From a virus, in IMG/VR virus record IMGVR_UViG_3300022198_002462, positions 1-33,676 of that record: a stretch of 33,676 nt of DNA; one strand, given 5' to 3'. The notes below the pieces were generated by a model. The model worked only from the letters and a program-made list of their open reading frames with translations. It was not told the origin of the DNA and made no database searches. Positions 30,067 through 33,676 of this stretch are shown here, one piece after another (positions within the stretch are counted from its first letter, which is position 1; every line of letters starts with the position of its first letter). A program made the position numbers and the translations under genes.

Positions 30067-31951
30067 CGAGTAGTTCCGGACTAAGGTTAGGAAGCCGGGA
30101 GGCCCAGAGGCATCCGGACTCGTCGTAGATCTCGCCGTCGAGAATGTGTTCTTCGGGGGTGCGGTCATCTTCTACTTCACCGGGAGCCCGGTGAATACGG
30201 CCCTTCAGGATGTTGCCCGACATTGAGACGGTGTCAAGGTGGTCGTCCTTGGCAAGACCACCGTCGGCGACCTCGGGGTTGAACTGCTCGATCTGGTCAA
30301 AGAGATTGGACCAGTGCCGGTCCATCCGTCGCTCCAACGGCAACTTGATGAGGCCGTTCTCAAACCGGAACTGGAGGGATCCAATCCGGCTGGTCTTCGA
30401 CATCATACCGACCTTGAGCGGCACGATCTTGGGCATGTGGGCGACACCGAACATCTCGGTGGCCCGCTGCTTCACAAGACTGTCGAGAGTCTGGTAGAGA
30501 GCGATGCTCTGACGGACGACCTCGGGATGGATGGAGGGCACCCGCCACTTGTCTGCAATCTCAAACACCTGCTTGATGAGGGTGTTCTCGTCACACTGCC
30601 CACCCCAGATATCCAACACAAACAACTCGTTGTCGGGGGTGGCCGCCATGACGGTGGCTACCTTGAAGTCAGAGTCGCCGGTGGAGGTCCACGACGTATC
30701 AATCGTCATGAAGACCCAAGACTCCCGGAGGAAGTCGGTCATCGGCATCTGCTTCGTGTTGCCGTCCAACCCCTTCCAGTTCATCAGAGTGGCGGACTCG
30801 CGGGGACTCATACCGTAGGCTGCGTCGATGCCCGTCAGCCACCAGCGGTGGGAGTCGTCGAGTTCTGGGAAGAAGGCGTCGTCCGACGCCCCGGGATCAG
30901 CCATGTACTCAGACGCAAAGTTCGCCGAACCAATCTGCTCCCGGATCTCTTCGAGGCTGATCCTCTCCTTAAGACGAGGATCCTCCTCCTTTTGCTTACG
31001 GTCCACCGGCCACATTTCCGGCCAACATGAGACAAGGCGATCCTCCTGATCCTTGTATGCCGCCTTGATGATCATGCGTGACCAGTGATCAAAGCGGGGG
31101 TCCTTGGCACGCAGACCCTTCTCGGTGGCCTGCGTCTCCATCGCGTACCACGCATAGTGGCGTCGAGACACGAAGGTCGCTAGCCACCGGAGGCTGGTGC
31201 CGGGTCGGGTGATCATGGGCATGACCACCTTGAAGAGAAGCGTGTCCATGTACGACCGAAGCACCGACATCGAGGTCGAGGCACGGGGATCGTACTCAGG
31301 GTCATCTAGAACGTAGCAACGGGGACGACCACCACGCTGACGCGACTCGGAAGAAATTGCCCGGAACCACGACCCGTTCTTCAGATACATCAACTCGATG
31401 CCGAAGGAGGCTTCGCCTCTGCGGGGCACAATTCGTTCGTCAGGAAACTCAGGACCCCAGTCATCGTGGATCCGGGCGTTCTCTTGGAACTGGGTCTTGA
31501 TGATCTGACCCGTCTGCTTCGCGTTGTCGTTGGTGGAAGTCGCGTAGATGAAGGAGTAGCCGGGCCTCGTCAGCATCTGGAGAAGGATGGACTTGCGGAT
31601 GCAGTTGGACTTCGCGAAACCACGGGGTGCAATCGCGATCGAGGCTCGGTTCTGTGCCCACTCCTTGTAGATACCGAGGTGCCCGTCTGGTAGTGGGACG
31701 GGATCCTCGTCATAGAACATCGGGTTGAAGTCGTCTTGCTCGTCGGGGGTGAGATACCAATGATCGAAGAACAGCATCGACCCGATGAAGCGGTCGGCCT
31801 TGTCTTGCGGCGTCGTGACAGGAACCAGCCACTGACGACATGCGTTGACGCGGGCTTCACGCTGCCCGTCCTCCGTCAACTCCATGTAGTCTTCGGGGAG
31901 GGGAAACAGTTCGTTTCCTTCAGCCCTTGTCTTGATGCGTTTGATCCGCAT
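30011..31951 (-). CDS. terL: Terminase large subunit (packaging ATPase-nuclease)
   Basis: The protein has 646 aa. The ATPase part shows a Walker A-like loop APRGFAKSN (residues 108-116) and a Walker B strand CYVLDDPE (212-219) with the catalytic acidic pair. The nuclease part has the RNase H-like 'MTIDTSWTSTGDSDF' segment (415-429), 'ELFVLDIWGG' (442-451) and 'DDHLDTVSM' (568-576), providing the metal-binding Asp residues. The family cuts concatemeric DNA and pumps it into the procapsid through the portal. Portal, scaffold and capsid follow directly. The ATG at 31951 overlaps the upstream frame by 32 nt. The gene lacks exact copies of the repeated 10-mer except one (30022) beside its last codons. 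Confidence 0.93.
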   Translation of the reverse strand: MRIKRIKTRAEGNELFPLPEDYMELTEDGQREARVNACRQWLVPVTTPQDKADRFIGSMLFFDHWYLTPDEQDDFNPMFYDEDPVPLPDGHLGIYKEWAQNRASIAIAPRGFAKSNCIRKSILLQMLTRPGYSFIYATSTNDNAKQTGQIIKTQFQENARIHDDWGPEFPDERIVPRRGEASFGIELMYLKNGSWFRAISSESRQRGGRPRCYVLDDPEYDPRASTSMSVLRSYMDTLLFKVVMPMITRPGTSLRWLATFVSRRHYAWYAMETQATEKGLRAKDPRFDHWSRMIIKAAYKDQEDRLVSCWPEMWPVDRKQKEEDPRLKERISLEEIREQIGSANFASEYMADPGASDDAFFPELDDSHRWWLTGIDAAYGMSPRESATLMNWKGLDGNTKQMPMTDFLRESWVFMTIDTSWTSTGDSDFKVATVMAATPDNELFVLDIWGGQCDENTLIKQVFEIADKWRVPSIHPEVVRQSIALYQTLDSLVKQRATEMFGVAHMPKIVPLKVGMMSKTSRIGSLQFRFENGLIKLPLERRMDRHWSNLFDQIEQFNPEVADGGLAKDDHLDTVSMSGNILKGRIHRAPGEVEDDRTPEEHILDGEIYDESGCLWASRLPNLSPELLDAVLSRAANGPPSGGSRV

Positions 31952-32207
31952 TCAGGCTCCCGTCAGCCATCAACTCGACGGCTGCGACCCGTGCCATAGA
32001 CGCAGCAAACGAAACCTCCGCATCCCGCACCATGCTGTGGGGGTAGAGGTTCTCCCACACCCGGAAGAAGTGGGGGGTCGGCTCACCCTTTTCAATGTAG
32101 CGGTCGTACAGCAGCGTTCCGAAACGCTCACGGCTTCCGATGAACCCATCGACGTTACTGATCGCCAAGTCGTACAGTGCTTGACCCGCCGACCTCGCTA
32201 GGCCCAT
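31920..32207 (-). CDS. C-terminal half of the small-terminase candidate, or a separate small gene (95 aa)
   Basis: The protein-like frame reads 'GLARSAGQALYDLAISNVDGFIGSRERFGTLLYDRYIEKGE', then 'HFFRVWENLYPHSMVRDAEVSFAASMARVAAVELMADGSLNADQ'. It is helical and well patterned. ATG 32207 is the only reasonable start, with no convincing ribosome binding site. Upstream of it the same frame also reads acceptably back to a C7 run (32248-32254), where the 155-aa frame stops looking regular. Either the two frames are joined by a +1 frameshift or indel there, or this is a separate gene. It overlaps the terL start by 32 nt. Confidence 0.45.
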   Translation of the reverse strand: MGLARSAGQALYDLAISNVDGFIGSRERFGTLLYDRYIEKGEPTPHFFRVWENLYPHSMVRDAEVSFAASMARVAAVELMADGSLNADQTHQDKG

Positions 32208-32622
32208 CGGACCCAGATGCCGAATCGCTCGAAGCGTGGTCTCCTGAGGGGGGGAGATACTGGGCTGCAAAGGCCGGAGCATCTGGGAGCGATGAACGGT
32301 GGGTTGTGGCTTTGAGGTTTGCGATGAGTTTTTGGTTTCGGGTGATACGGACACTCTTGTTTCCTTCGGAGTTCGTTGCGGTGAACTCTTGCGTGGTGAT
32401 GAGGCCATTTGCCTTGGCTACCTCGTTGAGGACTCGGCGAAGTTGGTTGTGGGCACGCAACGCGATCTTAGCGTCTGGGTCCCGCATGTGTTGGACGAGG
32501 GTGGAGATTTCCTCCTCAATCGAGAAGGAATTCAACTCAAGGGCTTTTGCGGCAGACTCGGCGTCAAAGAACGAAAGGACCTTTCCTGCGTCCCCTTGAT
32601 GTTCCCATTGAGCATCCGTCAC
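32155..32622 (-). CDS. Terminase small subunit candidate (155 aa as read)
   Basis: The ATG at 32622 overlaps the upstream stop (ATGA). Residues 1-110 are helical (AESAAKALELNSFSIEEEI, AKIALRAHNQLRRVLNEVAKANGLI) and would suit a small-terminase DNA-binding or oligomerising region. Position directly before the large terminase supports this. From about residue 125 the frame becomes low-complexity Ser/Gly/Asp (DHASSDSASGSDGPSE). The change coincides with the CTC-CCC-CCC run at about 32248-32254, where the other frame takes over. The stated end may therefore not be the natural one. The specific family is not recognised. Confidence 0.5.
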   Translation of the reverse strand: MTDAQWEHQGDAGKVLSFFDAESAAKALELNSFSIEEEISTLVQHMRDPDAKIALRAHNQLRRVLNEVAKANGLITTQEFTATNSEGNKSVRITRNQKLIANLKATTHRSSLPDAPAFAAQYLPPSGDHASSDSASGSDGPSEVGGSSTVRLGDQ

Positions 32623-33676
32623 TTTGCCATCCTCTTGACTAGTTCCGCTAAAGCAAGAACAGCGTTGATCCTACCAAGTCCTCCGGGAGCCAGCGGGAAC
32701 CGCGCGGACTTCCCGACTCTCTGGCCTTGAAGGAAGTTTGGTCGTCCCTTGGGCAGATCAAGTGGTCGCTCAAGAGGCCCGGCAGTAGACGGAGAGAAGG
32801 TCTTAGTGGCAAGTGCCTTTCGTTCTTCAGGGGTCATCTGCTTGAACCTTGTCAGACCTTCGGCCCTCTTGAGAAGACCTTCCCGGCCCCTTTCCGACAT
32901 CAGAAGATCTACGTCAATAGGATCTCCTGCAAGGGTCGAAGCCCTTTCAGCCCTGAACAGTTGCAGGAATGCCTTCTTCCCGGCCTTGCCTCGGAAGAGA
33001 GATTCCTGATTGATGTAGAGCGGTTCCGGCTTGTACCCCTTCTTGTGGTAAGTGCTGCTATGAGACCCCTTTGTGCGGATAAGAGTTTCAGGCTTAACTC
33101 CGAAGTACTTTGCAATCACTCGGATCTGGGCTTGTGTAAACCCTCGACTGTTCTCTCTCCCCAAATAAGCCGGAAAGATTTCAAACCGATCCTTGAACTT
33201 ACTGGAGGGGCGAACCACTACTTCGATTGGAGTCTTTCCTTTCGGGTTCGACGGAGTCTTTATCCCCTGCGGGTTCGGCAAACGCATTACAAAGGAGAGA
33301 CCGGAAACTTGTTGCCCAAGTCTTTGCCCCAACCGTGAAACAGCATCAGCCGGATTGGCAGGGCCATAATCAAGAAGATTTTGCCCAGTGCCCGCTCCGA
33401 AAACCATCCCGGTACCTTGTCGGGATGGAACAATCCGAGATGCCTGACGAGGAACAAGACTTGGCCCCGTTCCTGTGTACTTTTTCTTGGGGGGTTTTAC
33501 GCTCTTGGGGAGATCGCCTGCAACGATGTTGCCCCGTTGGAGGTTAAGAGGAGTCCTTCCCCGCTCATAAGCATCCGCCGCCTTACGGGCACCCATGGTC
33601 CCCATGAACTCTTCGGCGACTTCGTTAGCGATTCGGAGAGCGTCCTTGCGGGAAAGACCTTCCGCCACCAACTCGT
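32619..33676 (-). CDS. Hypothetical protein (C-terminal 350 aa; 5' end outside window)
   Basis: The frame is open to the right edge. A TTG at 33671 exists, but the codon before it continues in frame, so the start is probably outside. The visible part has an N-terminal helix (SRKDALRIANEVAEEFMG), a Pro/Lys/Gly-rich linker (LPKSVKPPKKKYTGTGPS) and a globular middle ('EVVVRPSSKFKDRFEIFPAY', 'AQIRVIAKYFGVKPETLIR'). A basic C-terminal stretch with Arg/Lys/Gly/Pro follows. The 'IRVIAKYFGVKPETLIR' segment could be a helix-turn-helix, but no family is certain. It lies directly upstream of the small-terminase candidate. Confidence 0.5.
   Translation of the reverse strand, partial: ELVAEGLSRKDALRIANEVAEEFMGTMGARKAADAYERGRTPLNLQRGNIVAGDLPKSVKPPKKKYTGTGPSLVPRQASRIVPSRQGTGMVFGAGTGQNLLDYGPANPADAVSRLGQRLGQQVSGLSFVMRLPNPQGIKTPSNPKGKTPIEVVVRPSSKFKDRFEIFPAYLGRENSRGFTQAQIRVIAKYFGVKPETLIRTKGSHSSTYHKKGYKPEPLYINQESLFRGKAGKKAFLQLFRAERASTLAGDPIDVDLLMSERGREGLLKRAEGLTRFKQMTPEERKALATKTFSPSTAGPLERPLDLPKGRPNFLQGQRVGKSARFPLAPGGLGRINAVLALAELVKRMAK

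Larger units (their letters stand above)
1995..32078. repeat. Dispersed 10-mer AGTGGGGGGA (17 exact copies plus 9-base matches)
   Basis: Exact copies with G-rich strand on plus: 5041-5050, 10296-10305, 15187-15196, 22007-22016, 23178-23187, 29615-29624. Exact copies with G-rich strand on minus: 1995-2004, 5630-5639, 12878-12887, 13021-13030, 14884-14893, 17547-17556, 18344-18353, 21576-21585, 24748-24757, 27701-27710, 30022-30031. Nine-base AGTGGGGGG matches: 4048-4056 and 4069-4077 (terminator arms), 23498-23506, 32069-32077. Near copies: 2429-2434, 6231, 7075, 17889, 28061. Base composition alone predicts well under one exact copy (my rough estimate). The copies fall in several codon phases, giving Val-Gly-Gly, Ser-Gly-Gly, Pro-Pro-Thr, Ser-Pro-His and Lys-Trp-Gly-Glu. 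Confidence 0.9.

Noticed and set aside
1995-32078. G-quadruplex explanation for the 10-mer
   Set aside because: Each copy has a single G6 run, and neighbouring G-tracts are not consistently present, so a four-tract fold is not supported.
1-33676. CRISPR array, insertion sequence, integrase or attachment sites
   Set aside because: There are no regularly spaced long repeats, no transposase or recombinase motif, and no terminal inverted repeats. The recurrent 10-mer has irregular spacing of 0.1-5 kb.

Overview
The window looks like a piece of a tailed double-stranded DNA phage genome, most likely with podovirus-type morphology. No contractile-tail, tail-tube, tape-measure or integrase gene is visible. 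A compact late module, all on the minus strand, runs from terminase through portal, scaffold, capsid, adaptor, fibres and nozzle-like protein to a very large virion protein. The host is not shown directly. A dockerin-like domain in one late gene (18281-18832) has the two-calcium-loop, 'L-x-W-G'-ended style common in Planctomycetota proteins. Several tiny Lys/Cys-rich proteins resemble ones I know from aquatic phages and algal viruses. An aquatic phage, possibly of a planctomycete, is therefore an inference only.

Left part, plus strand (1-4568): the tail of an unidentified gene, a Sak4-like recombination ATPase, a DUF669-type ssDNA-binding partner, a 360-nt GC-rich non-coding stretch with a strong terminator, a sigma70-like promoter and a leader hairpin, three small unknown genes, a DUF932 protein, a strong terminator plus two more hairpins, and a small protein with a DnaA domain IV-like segment. 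This is an early/DNA-metabolism module. It ends by converging on the late operon, with 77 nt of coding overlap.

Right part, minus strand (33676 to 4492, in transcription order): an incomplete unknown gene; a terminase-small-subunit candidate split over two frames at a C7 run; large terminase; a small unknown gene; portal; scaffold; major capsid protein; a hairpin; a cassette of tiny basic Cys-rich proteins; three unknown genes; a head-tail adaptor; a small structural protein; a long tail fibre; a 69-aa protein; a 211-nt structured gap; the dockerin-domain protein; a holin-like membrane peptide; a fibre-like protein; two Cys-rich, AT-richer proteins; a nozzle-like protein; and a run of probable ejection/internal virion proteins ending in a 1303-aa protein. 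Nearly every junction is an ATGA, GTGA or TGATG overlap, so translation is probably coupled throughout.

The most striking signal is not a gene. The 10-mer AGTGGGGGGA (either strand) occurs 17 times exactly, plus at least four 9-base matches. It lies in all reading frames inside genes, and an inverted pair of it builds the terminator at 4048-4081. This looks like selection on DNA or RNA rather than on protein.
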